This document shows positions 25,474-37,838 of a DNA stretch of 42,917 nucleotides, piece by piece (the first letter of the stretch is position 1; the number at the start of each line of letters is the position of its first letter). A program made the position numbers and the translations under genes. Origin of the DNA: Candidatus Omnitrophota bacterium (GTDB lineage Bacteria > Omnitrophota > Gorgyraeia > Pluralincolimonadales > Pluralincolimonadaceae); NCBI GenBank assembly GCA_003141835.1, contig PLNR01000011.1, positions 171,804 through 214,720 on the forward strand, written 5' to 3'. Under the pieces are notes generated by a model that was not told the origin of the DNA, did no database searches, and saw only the letters and a program-made list of their open reading frames with translations.

Positions 25474-26670
25474 TTATGCCTTTCCGGTTATCTTCTTCGC
25501 CAGTTCGATACCCATTTCGTAGCATCTCTTCAATTCATTTTCATCCGGCGCGTATTTGACCGCGATGGACGGAAGGGCCTGTTCTATCCCCGCTTCTTTA
25601 AGGAACTTTTCCAGGGCCGGGACCGCGCCTCCGGCCCAACCGTACGAGCCGAACGCCGCGCCTATCCTGCCTTTCGGCTTCAGGCCGCCCAGGAACTCGA
25701 GGAACCCGGCCAAGTTCGAGAGCATGCCGTTATCGTGGGTGGATGAGCCGAAGATGAAACATTTCGCGTCGAGCATCTGGTAATTCACCTCGGTCCTGTC
25801 GTAACGCGTAATATCGAACAGCTTCGTTTCGACGCCGCCATCGGTGAGGCCTTCTGTTATCTTCCTGGCCATCATATCGGTCGAGCCCCACATAGTTTCG
25901 AAAACTACTACCGCCTTGGGCTTCGTCTCATTCTTCGTCCACGAAATATAAGAATTGATTATCTTCATCGGGTCGCGGCGCCAGATTATCCCGTGGCTCG
26001 GCGCTATCATCTTTATGGATATGTTCATCTTGAGGATCTCGTTTATCTTCATGGCGATCATGCCGCCGAGCGGCCAGAGGATGTTCGCGTAATACTTCGC
26101 CGCCTCGTCCATAAGCGCGCACTGGTCCGTCTCGTCGTCAAACCTCTCGGAAGTCGCGTAGTGCTGGCCGAAGGCGTCGTTAGGAAATAAAAGCTCCTCC
26201 TCGGCGCAATAGGTGAACATGCTATCCGGCCAGTGGATCATCGGCGCCTCTATGAACGTAAGGTTCCTCTTTCCGATATTCAATTTATCCCGTGTCTTTA
26301 CGATCTGTATGCCCAAGTCCACGGGATACATCCTCCCAAGCCCTTCCTTACATTTCGAGGTCCCGAAGAATTTCGCGTTAGGGCAAAGTTTCTTAAGCCC
26401 GGGCAGTGAGCCGGAATGGTCGTTCTCTATATGGTTTACTATGATGTAGTCTATCTTTTCGACGGGGACTATCTCGCGTATCCGCTCGACCTGTTCGCCG
26501 GCGAAAGAGCCGAGGACGCCGTCGATAAGCGTAACCTTCTCATCGATGATAAGATAAGAGTTATAGGTCGTCCCCCTTTTCGTCGAATAGGTATTCCCGT
26601 GGAATGTCCTTATGTCCCAGTCGACTGCGCCTACCCAGTAAATGCCTTTTTTTATCTCGACCGGCATCAT
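25474..26670 (-). CDS. A-type flavodiiron protein (FprA / rubredoxin:oxygen oxidoreductase)
   Basis: Diiron ligands '[13 protein letters not shown]', '[13 protein letters not shown]', '[12 protein letters not shown]', 'APSHGIIWR'; flavodoxin domain '[19 protein letters not shown]', '[10 protein letters not shown]', '[12 protein letters not shown]'. Confidence 0.96.
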   Translation of the reverse strand: MMPVEIKKGIYWVGAVDWDIRTFHGNTYSTKRGTTYNSYLIIDEKVTLIDGVLGSFAGEQVERIREIVPVEKIDYIIVNHIENDHSGSLPGLKKLCPNAKFFGTSKCKEGLGRMYPVDLGIQIVKTRDKLNIGKRNLTFIEAPMIHWPDSMFTYCAEEELLFPNDAFGQHYATSERFDDETDQCALMDEAAKYYANILWPLGGMIAMKINEILKMNISIKMIAPSHGIIWRRDPMKIINSYISWTKNETKPKAVVVFETMWGSTDMMARKITEGLTDGGVETKLFDITRYDRTEVNYQMLDAKCFIFGSSTHDNGMLSNLAGFLEFLGGLKPKGRIGAAFGSYGWAGGAVPALEKFLKEAGIEQALPSIAVKYAPDENELKRCYEMGIELAKKITGKA

Positions 26671-26671
26671 C

Positions 26672-27199
26672 TTAGCCGCCCTCCATTACCCTTCCTTCCT
26701 GTTTCACGAACCAGCTTGCCGAATCAGAAAGCATCGAGTAAGCTTCTTCGAGGAGCTCAAAGTGGTGCTCCTCTTCTTTCTTCAACCTGTCGTAAAAGAG
26801 CTTGGCTATGCGTGTATCCGTCGCCTTCGATTGTTTGTCATAATAATCGTAGCTCTTCGTCTCTTTCTCCATCGCGATCGTTATCGCCTCGAGGTTCGAC
26901 GGGTCGGCTTTCAGCTTCTTCTTCTCCGCCGCGGAAAGCGGCTTGAAGACAAGGACCAATTTCTTCTTCGCGTCGCGGGATATCGTCTTCTCGAAATCGG
27001 ACCAGTCCTTCTCCCCTTTCAGGCCGTGCGATATCACCTTGATGCGTTCGATATGGGTAAGTTCCTGGTCGGCGAGCGAGACGAGGAGTTTCTTCGCGAC
27101 GGCATTCTTCGCGGCCTTGCTTGACTTAAGGTAGAATTTGCGGCCGTCCTCTTCCATCTTTATCGCGGCCTGCAGGATCTTGAGGTCTTTTTTCGGCAT
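26672..27199 (-). CDS. Rubrerythrin/ferritin-like protein lacking its own rubredoxin domain
   Basis: 'AIKMEEDGRKFYLKSSKAAKNAVAKKLLVSLADQELTHIERI' and 'AITIAMEKETKSYDYYDKQ...LFYDRLKKEEEHHFELLEEAYSML' ferritin-like diiron half-motifs. Confidence 0.88.
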   Translation of the reverse strand: MPKKDLKILQAAIKMEEDGRKFYLKSSKAAKNAVAKKLLVSLADQELTHIERIKVISHGLKGEKDWSDFEKTISRDAKKKLVLVFKPLSAAEKKKLKADPSNLEAITIAMEKETKSYDYYDKQSKATDTRIAKLFYDRLKKEEEHHFELLEEAYSMLSDSASWFVKQEGRVMEGG

Positions 27200-27250
27200 G
27201 ATAGTCTCCTTTTGCGGGGTTTTACGGTTTTACTATTGGGACAATTTGGA

Positions 27251-27532
27251 TCAACCGAGCCTGTAAAGTATCCCGAAACCGCCCTGCGGGTAGTTCCAGT
27301 CGACGTTGGTGAACTCGTCGCAGATGACGCGGCAGGTGCCGCATTCGAGGCAGCCGTCGACATTGACTTCGGCTATGCCCTTGTCATTTATCTTCCAGCA
27401 GTCCGACGGGCATCCTATCGAGCATTGCTTCCTGGTGCACTTAAGGCACAGGTCCTTGTCCTTGACCTTTATATGCGGTTCCGGCCCGAGTTTGAACCTG
27501 TTCACGAACAATTTATCTTCGATACGAGTCAA
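27251..27532 (-). CDS. FixX-like 4Fe-4S ferredoxin
   Basis: 'KDLCLKCTRKQCSIGCPSDCWKINDKGIAEVNVDGCLECGTCRVICDEFTNVDWNYPQGGFGILYRLG' matches the FixX/ETF-QO ferredoxin-domain pattern. Confidence 0.88.
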   Translation of the reverse strand: MTRIEDKLFVNRFKLGPEPHIKVKDKDLCLKCTRKQCSIGCPSDCWKINDKGIAEVNVDGCLECGTCRVICDEFTNVDWNYPQGGFGILYRLG

Positions 27533-27547
27533 TTATCTGTTCTCCTA

Positions 27548-27627
27548 GGGGACGTTCCAAAAAGGGTACACTCCACTTAAAACTATCAACACAACAGAAG
27601 TGGGGTGTCCCTTTTTGGGACGTCCCC
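27548..27627. repeat. Long intergenic inverted-repeat hairpin (REP/MITE-like)
   Basis: GGGGACGTTCCAAAAAGGGTACACTCCACTT ... AAGTGGGGTGTCCCTTTTTGGGACGTCCCC; arms of about 30 nt with few mismatches. Confidence 0.85.
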
Positions 27628-27668
27628 ACAGCAAAAATATTATCCCATAATCAGGGAGCTGCTTCAAG

Positions 27669-28952
27669 TCATTTGTTTCTGAGTTTGCAGAGCTGGATCC
27701 AGGCCTTGACGCAGTCATTCCGCATGAAATAATCCCACACCATGCCGGTCCTGTAGTCCTCGATCATGAGCACCGAGACGCCCTGGTCTATCCCGATGCA
27801 GATCTTGCTCCACCAATTCCTGTTCACGTTAAAACCCGCCTTGAAACCGTATTGCCCGTATACTTTGTCGCCGTATTTTTCGTAAAGTCCCTTTATCGAC
27901 TTCAGCGCTATATCCGGGACCAAAGGCATGGAAGCGACCATTCCGTAAGGGTTGACCGTCCCGTCCTGCACCAGGACCTCCGCGGGCATCGCGCCGTACC
28001 CTTTGTAACCGTCCGGCCCGTCCCCGGCCGTCAGCCCCCAGCCCGTCTCGCCGTATCCCGTATATTTCCCGGAATTGTCTATGCAGAATTGCTTGCTTGC
28101 CTGGGCGGCGTTTATCGAGTTCTGCCAGTAATTCAGGTCGCCTTCGTAAATGTTCCTGAAATCTATCCACGCGTGCGCGAATTGGTAAGTAAAGACGCTG
28201 CCGAAGAAAGAATATACGACTTTGTGGCCGCCGTATTCCCCTTTAGCCCTCCTCCAGTTGTACCACGATTCCGGCGGGATGGGATGGGTCGGCGAGCCGA
28301 TAGCCAGCACGTACGCTATCAGCCCCTCGTTATACCAGTCCCAGTAGGCGTTTAGGAAACCTTTCTCCGGGTTCCAGCCCATACACATGATCTTCTTGCC
28401 GTTCATCATCCACTGCCAGTCCGTGCGGTTATAAAGGTAGTGGACGATGCGTTCAACCTCGGTGCCCTTGAAATATTGCGCCGCGAACAAAGCGCCGGCA
28501 AGGAAAAGGGCCGTATCTATGGACGAGACCTCGGAATTCCACATGCGCTGGCCGGTCTTCATGTTGACAAAATGGTAATAGAACCCGTGCTCGCTTTTCA
28601 GCTTGTTCTTGAAGGTCCTGAGCGTCCTGAACGTGCGCTTGTAGGCATCGTCGTATGTTATCCAGCCCCTGCTCTGCCCGATGCAGATAGCGGTAAGGCC
28701 GAACCCGGTTGCGGCTATGCTGGACGGGGCGCCGGGCTGGGAAGTATCGGCCACGAGCCCTGTCTCGGGATCGGCATTTTCCCAGAAATACAGGAAAGTA
28801 TCGTGCTCGACCTTATCCAGGAATTTTTCGTCATCGGCCGGGATCGCGGGTTGTTCAGGCGCGTCGGCAAAAGTCAAGGGCGGGACCATAGCCGCGATGA
28901 TGAAAAATACCAGGATCCTCAACAATGCCCGGATTATCCCGAATTTATGCAT
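27669..28952 (-). CDS. Exported glucoamylase-domain protein (COG5368 / GH144-like)
   Basis: Signal peptide; 'FLDKVEHDTFLYFWENADPETGLVADTSQPG...SSIAATGFGLTAICIG', 'MWNSEVSSIDTALFLAGALFAAQYF', 'WGLTAGDGPDGYKGYGAMP', 'GFKAGFNVNRNWWSKICIGIDQGVSVLMIEDYRTGMVWDYFM'. Confidence 0.87.
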   Translation of the reverse strand: MHKFGIIRALLRILVFFIIAAMVPPLTFADAPEQPAIPADDEKFLDKVEHDTFLYFWENADPETGLVADTSQPGAPSSIAATGFGLTAICIGQSRGWITYDDAYKRTFRTLRTFKNKLKSEHGFYYHFVNMKTGQRMWNSEVSSIDTALFLAGALFAAQYFKGTEVERIVHYLYNRTDWQWMMNGKKIMCMGWNPEKGFLNAYWDWYNEGLIAYVLAIGSPTHPIPPESWYNWRRAKGEYGGHKVVYSFFGSVFTYQFAHAWIDFRNIYEGDLNYWQNSINAAQASKQFCIDNSGKYTGYGETGWGLTAGDGPDGYKGYGAMPAEVLVQDGTVNPYGMVASMPLVPDIALKSIKGLYEKYGDKVYGQYGFKAGFNVNRNWWSKICIGIDQGVSVLMIEDYRTGMVWDYFMRNDCVKAWIQLCKLRNK

Positions 28953-28964
28953 AAAGTCCCCGTG

Positions 28965-29657
28965 TCAGGCCTTTAATTTGAATGCCGAAAGTTCTTTTTC
29001 AAGCGCGGTCAGGCCTGCCTTAAGCTCCGGTATGAGGCGCTTGTCTTCCGCCGTGCCCTGCAGCTTATCCAGCCCCCGCGATATCTCATTTGCGGATGAT
29101 AAAACACCGCCGATCCTTTTCCTCAGCGAACCGGCCATTTTTTCCAGGCTCTCGGCGACATCCTTGAACTCGTCTTCCTTCCTCAGGTTAAATTTAGTCG
29201 TCAGGTCGCCTTCGGCGATAGAGATGGCCGATCTCTTGAAACGGTAAGCAGGACCGGCTATCTTGTGGGAGATAAATATGCTTGCCACGGCCATCACCAG
29301 GATCACGGCCAGGAGCCTCGGTATCAATTTCAAGTTCGCCGACGCCAGGATACCCGCCACGACCCCTTGTTCATGGTCACTCAAGAGTTTCGCCTCTTTA
29401 AAAACGCTGAGTTCCTTGTTTTCCGGCATGCGCATCCGGACCTGTTCGTAATCCCTCAGGCGCGAGGCGGTCTCCAGTTTGCTCGCCAGCGACTCCGTCG
29501 AGAATTCCGGGATCACCGCTCCCCAGATCCCGAAATAAAGGACGAAACCCGTGATGAATGAAGCGACCAACATGCTGGCCACGATGACCGACATATACCT
29601 CAGCTGGATCCCTGCGTTTATGAAATACAGGCGTCTCTTGTGATTTGTTTTTTTCAT
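28965..29657 (-). CDS. HAMP-domain membrane protein (MCP-like N-terminus, no recognised output domain)
   Basis: Two TMs, 'SHKIAGPAYRFKRSAISIAEGDLTTKFNLRKEDEFKDVAESLEKM' HAMP; start revised to ATG 29657, 8 nt from AGGGAGGT. Confidence 0.8.
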   Translation of the reverse strand: MKKTNHKRRLYFINAGIQLRYMSVIVASMLVASFITGFVLYFGIWGAVIPEFSTESLASKLETASRLRDYEQVRMRMPENKELSVFKEAKLLSDHEQGVVAGILASANLKLIPRLLAVILVMAVASIFISHKIAGPAYRFKRSAISIAEGDLTTKFNLRKEDEFKDVAESLEKMAGSLRKRIGGVLSSANEISRGLDKLQGTAEDKRLIPELKAGLTALEKELSAFKLKA

Positions 29658-29683
29658 TTTGGCCAACCTCCCTGTTGTTTAAC

Positions 29684-29712
29684 ATTATAGGTATTCGCGT
29701 TTCATAAGTCAA
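29684..29712 (-). promoter_or_regulatory. Sigma70-like promoter for the HAMP gene
   Basis: Minus strand TTGACT (29712-29707) - 17 nt - TATAAT (29689-29684). Confidence 0.8.
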
Positions 29713-29741
29713 TTGACACCCTCACGATATTATGTTATTTT
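29713..29741 (+). promoter_or_regulatory. Sigma70-like promoter for comF-lptF-lptG
   Basis: TTGACA (29713-29718) - 17 nt - TATTTT (29736-29741). Confidence 0.75.
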
Positions 29742-29748
29742 ATAACAA

Positions 29749-30444
29749 ATGTTAAAGACGATTTTGTCATCGACAGGCGATTTCTGCATGACGTTCCTGA
29801 ACCTGATTTACCCGCAGGATTGCCTAGTCTGCAGCGGCAGGGCGCACGAGTTGAAACCCACCCCGCTTTGCGAGCCGTGCAACGACAGGATAATGGCTTA
29901 CGTAGGGACGCCCCACTGGGCCACGGCCGAAAGGGAGCTGGCTTTCGACGCGGCCTACCATGTCGCCTCTTACGAAGATATCGTCAAGAAATGCATCTGC
30001 CTCTTCAAATACGAGGGTAAGACCCGCCTCTCGAAGGTCCTCGGCTCGGTCATGGTCGAATACGCCGCCAGGAACCTGAATTTCGGGTCGATAGACATGA
30101 TAGTGCCGGTGCCGCTCCATCCGGTCAAATTACGCGAGAGGCAATTCAACCAGTCCGAGCTGATCGCCGAGCACCTGGCGAAAAAATTCAACAAAAAAAT
30201 AGAGAAAAACTGGCTGAAGAGGATCAGGTATACCTCGCCGCAGGCCGGCCTTTCCAGGGAGCAGCGCCTCAGGAACCTAAAGGGCGCCTTCCTCGTCAAA
30301 AGGGACGCGGATTTCGCGGACAAGACCATCCTCCTCATCGACGACGTCATGACGACCGGCGCCACCCTGCACGAATGCGCCAAGACCATAAAATCCGCCG
30401 GCGCCAAGAAAGTGCTTGCCTATACCCTCGCGTGTGGGAACTAA
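29749..30444 (+). CDS. ComF-family phosphoribosyltransferase
   Basis: Zn-finger 'DCLVCSGRAHELKPTPLCEPCNDRI', 'IVPVPLHPVKLRERQFNQSELIA', PRTase motif 'ILLIDDVMTTGATLHECA'. Start could be ATG 29749 or 29788. Confidence 0.93.
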   Translation: MLKTILSSTGDFCMTFLNLIYPQDCLVCSGRAHELKPTPLCEPCNDRIMAYVGTPHWATAERELAFDAAYHVASYEDIVKKCICLFKYEGKTRLSKVLGSVMVEYAARNLNFGSIDMIVPVPLHPVKLRERQFNQSELIAEHLAKKFNKKIEKNWLKRIRYTSPQAGLSREQRLRNLKGAFLVKRDADFADKTILLIDDVMTTGATLHECAKTIKSAGAKKVLAYTLACGN

Positions 30445-31532
30445 ATGAAGATAATAAGAAAGTACATCCTAAAAGAGATCATCGGCCCTTTCCTGGCGGC
30501 CTTCGTAGTCCTGAGTTTTTTCTTCATGGTCTTCAACATGATAAAACTGGCCGACATGGTCATAAACAAGGGCGTAAACTTCTTTTCGATCATGCAGCTT
30601 TTGCTCTACATGCTGCCGTCGGTCTCGACCTGGACCACGCCTATCTCGATCCTGGTGGCCACGCTCCTCGCCTTCGGCAGGCTCTCGGCCGATAACGAGA
30701 TAACCGCGATGCGGGCGAGCGGCATAAGCCTCTACCGCCTCGTATTCCCCCTGGTGATACTCGGCCTGGTGATAAGCCTCATATCCTATGAATTCAACGA
30801 TTGGGTCATCCCGTCGCTCCGTTATAAGATGAGGAGGCTGACCGCCCGGATAGGCACAAAGAACCCGGCCGCTTACCTGGACGCCGGCACTTTCATCAAG
30901 GACTTCAAGGGCTATATCGTCTTCATCTACGGGATCGACAAGAATAAGCTCACCAATATCAGGATATACCAGCCGCAGGAAGGCAAGCCGACCAGGACGA
31001 TAATCGCCCAGAAAGGCGAGATAGATTACATCGAAGCGAAGGACGCGGTCCGGCTGAAGCTGATAAACGGGACGGTCGACGAACCCAATCCCCAGGACCC
31101 AAATAGTTTTTATAAACTGAACTTCAAGACGTACTATATGACCCTCGACCTCAACCAGGCCAGGAACCTGAACGTGGCAAAGAAAAAGGTAGACATGTCG
31201 ATAGATGAGCTGAACCAGGAGATAAACAAGCTCGGCGCGGACTCGGTGGATACGACCCCACTGCGCATCGAGATACATAAAAAAATTTGCTACTCCTTCG
31301 CCTCCCTTATCCTGATACTCATAGGCGTGCCGCTCGGGCTCATGGCGCGGCGCGGGGAAAAAATGATAGGTTTCGCTTTAAGCCTCGGGGTGATCCTGGT
31401 CTACTATACCCTGCTCATCTTCGGGGAGGTCCTGGCTAAAAAAGGCATACTACCCCCGGGCCTGGGTATCTGGCTGCCGAATATCATATTCGGCGCGATC
31501 GGCCCGGCGCTCATATTCTGGATGGCAGAACA

Positions 31533-31536
<4 letters not shown>
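30445..31536 (+). CDS. lptF: LptF/LptG family LPS export permease
   Basis: 'RKYILKEIIGPFLAAFVVLSFFFMVFNMI', 'LSADNEITAMRASGISLYRL', C-terminal TM 'YSFASLILILIGVPLGLMARRGEK'. Confidence 0.9.
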
Positions 31537-33547
<2,011 letters not shown>

Positions 33548-33563
33548 TTATCTCTCCTTTCGT

Positions 33564-33590
33564 AGGGTGTCCCCCAATGGGACGTCCCCT
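33564..33590. repeat. GGGACGTCCC-core hairpin in the ahcY-fba spacer
   Basis: AGGGTGTCCCCCAATGGGACGTCCCCT; same core as the 27548-27627 element. Confidence 0.7.
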
Positions 33591-33591
33591 G

Positions 33592-35999
<2,408 letters not shown>

Positions 36000-36016
36000 T
36001 CTCTGCTGTTTCTCCT

Positions 36017-36757
36017 TTATTTTTCCTGGAAACTTAAATTAGCCCTGCGGTACGACTCCAGGTCCCCGATATCGTACCAGACCCCTTTGAATATATAACA
36101 CCTTACTTCCTGTCTCTTGCTCAGCCACTGTACGAAATGGCCGGGCGCGTCCTTTTCATCGCCTGCTTTAAGGAATTCCTCTATCAGGCCCAGCTTGCCC
36201 TTAGGGAAATAATAGATGCCGGTAGCTATCAGGGAGGTCGGCGGGTCCTGCGGTTTCTCAAGGAAGTTGGTCATGTCGCCTTTTTCGTCCACCTCAACGA
36301 CGCCGTAGATGTTCGCCTTCTTCTTGTCCCCTATATCGTACGCGCCGATAGAGAAACTCTCGGGGACTTTTTTCGCGAAACCCCCGAAACCTTTCAATCC
36401 CCAGTCGAACATATTATCCCCGGCAAGCACGATCATGTCGTCGTCTATCTTCTGCCTGTTTATGGCGAGCCTTATATCTCCTATCGCGCCGAGCCTGTCG
36501 TCGTTCGTCGTGCTGCCGTCGTTCTCGAGGATTATCTTCTTCGTGGACTTGACCGTTTTCAGCCAATCGCCGATCACGCCGTAGAACTTCTGGTTGGTCA
36601 CTATATATATCGTGTCTATCTCTTTTATGTCGCCGAGCTTCTGGACCAGGTGATCGGCTATCGTCTTCCTGCCCACGGTCAAAAGCGGTTTCGGCTTGTT
36701 TTTTGTCAGGGGATATAACCGCGTGGCATATCCGGCTGCGAGGATAACGGCTTTCAT
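36017..36757 (-). CDS. Sugar-1-phosphate nucleotidyltransferase
   Basis: '[33 protein letters not shown]', '[12 protein letters not shown]', '[16 protein letters not shown]', '[13 protein letters not shown]'. Confidence 0.92.
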   Translation of the reverse strand: MKAVILAAGYATRLYPLTKNKPKPLLTVGRKTIADHLVQKLGDIKEIDTIYIVTNQKFYGVIGDWLKTVKSTKKIILENDGSTTNDDRLGAIGDIRLAINRQKIDDDMIVLAGDNMFDWGLKGFGGFAKKVPESFSIGAYDIGDKKKANIYGVVEVDEKGDMTNFLEKPQDPPTSLIATGIYYFPKGKLGLIEEFLKAGDEKDAPGHFVQWLSKRQEVRCYIFKGVWYDIGDLESYRRANLSFQEK

Positions 36758-37827
36758 CTGATCTTGCTTAGCTCCTTTTTAAGGTTGGAGATCCTCTCGA
36801 CAGGCGTCGGGTCTACGCCGTTTTGTATCGCGAGGTAACAGCTCACGAAATCCCCGGTATTTATCAGGTTGAACATCCTCGAAAGGAGGTTCCTGCCTTT
36901 CGACCTCACCTCGATGACCTTCGATTCTTTCTCGATCATGGCCTTGGTTATCTCTATCCTCTTGGCGACGCGCGGATGCTCGCTCTCGTCCCTCAATATC
37001 ACGACCGTGAAATCTTTAAGGAGTTTTTTCGGGCCTTCCCATCCGACGGTCTCGTTATGGTTCAATTCCGGGAAGACGTGCGTCGACGCAAGGGTCTTCG
37101 CGTTCTCGGCGAGCTGGCCCCTCCATCTCACGACGATCGAATCGATATGCTTGTTGGCGCCGTAGATTATCACGTATTTCCCGCTCAATTCAGCCGCGAG
37201 ATTTTTGGCGATATTTTTCGGCGAGGGGACTTCCGGGCCTATGACGTTGTCGCGGAATTCCCTCATATCGGCTATAGTCTCCCCGACATCCCCGGCCTTG
37301 TCATCGATGAAACCGAATTTATGCAGCACGTCCAGCCAGCTGAAGAAAGAATATCCGAGCGCCGACCTTGGCGGATTGCCTCCCGGTATATAAATGACGG
37401 GCACCTTGTCCTCTTTCGCGAGGACCTCGAGCTTGCCGCCGGAAGTTATAGCGATTATCTTCGCGCCCTTCATCCTCGCTTCAGCGTATGAGGAGAGCGT
37501 CTCTTCGGTGTCGCCCGAATAGCTGCAGGCGAGGAACAGCGTATCTTTTCCCACGAATTTCGGCAGCGTATAATCGCGGCTTACGTATATGGGTATCTTT
37601 ATCTCATCGACCAGGTAAGAACGCAGCAGGTCGGCGCCGATCGCCGAGCCTCCCAGCCCCGAGAATACTATATTTTTGTAGCCGGCCCCGATATACGACT
37701 GGGGCACGAAGAAATCCTTCCCTATGGCAAAGGCCTTCTCGCACTGGTCCGGGAATTTCACTATCAGGTCGAGCATCCCTGACTTGTCCGTCTTTTTTAT
37801 CTCATCGGTATTATCCAGGCCGCTCAA
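36754..37827 (-). CDS. Bifunctional phosphoglucose/phosphomannose isomerase (SIS domain)
   Basis: 'KNIVFSGLGGSAIGADLLRSYL', 'FLACSYSGDTEETLSSYAEA', 'PELNHNETVGWEGP', 'LARMFNLINTGDFVSCYLAIQNGVDPTPVERISNLKKEL'-type C-terminus. Confidence 0.92.
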   Translation of the reverse strand: MSGLDNTDEIKKTDKSGMLDLIVKFPDQCEKAFAIGKDFFVPQSYIGAGYKNIVFSGLGGSAIGADLLRSYLVDEIKIPIYVSRDYTLPKFVGKDTLFLACSYSGDTEETLSSYAEARMKGAKIIAITSGGKLEVLAKEDKVPVIYIPGGNPPRSALGYSFFSWLDVLHKFGFIDDKAGDVGETIADMREFRDNVIGPEVPSPKNIAKNLAAELSGKYVIIYGANKHIDSIVVRWRGQLAENAKTLASTHVFPELNHNETVGWEGPKKLLKDFTVVILRDESEHPRVAKRIEITKAMIEKESKVIEVRSKGRNLLSRMFNLINTGDFVSCYLAIQNGVDPTPVERISNLKKELSKIR

Positions 37828-37838
37828 TCTGTTCTCCT

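Noticed and set aside
30469-31278. 269-aa minus-strand ORF antisense to lptF
   Set aside because: Shadow ORF caused by GC-rich codon bias; lptF has clear family motifs, the antisense translation (rich in R/H/Q/Y/V) matches no family.
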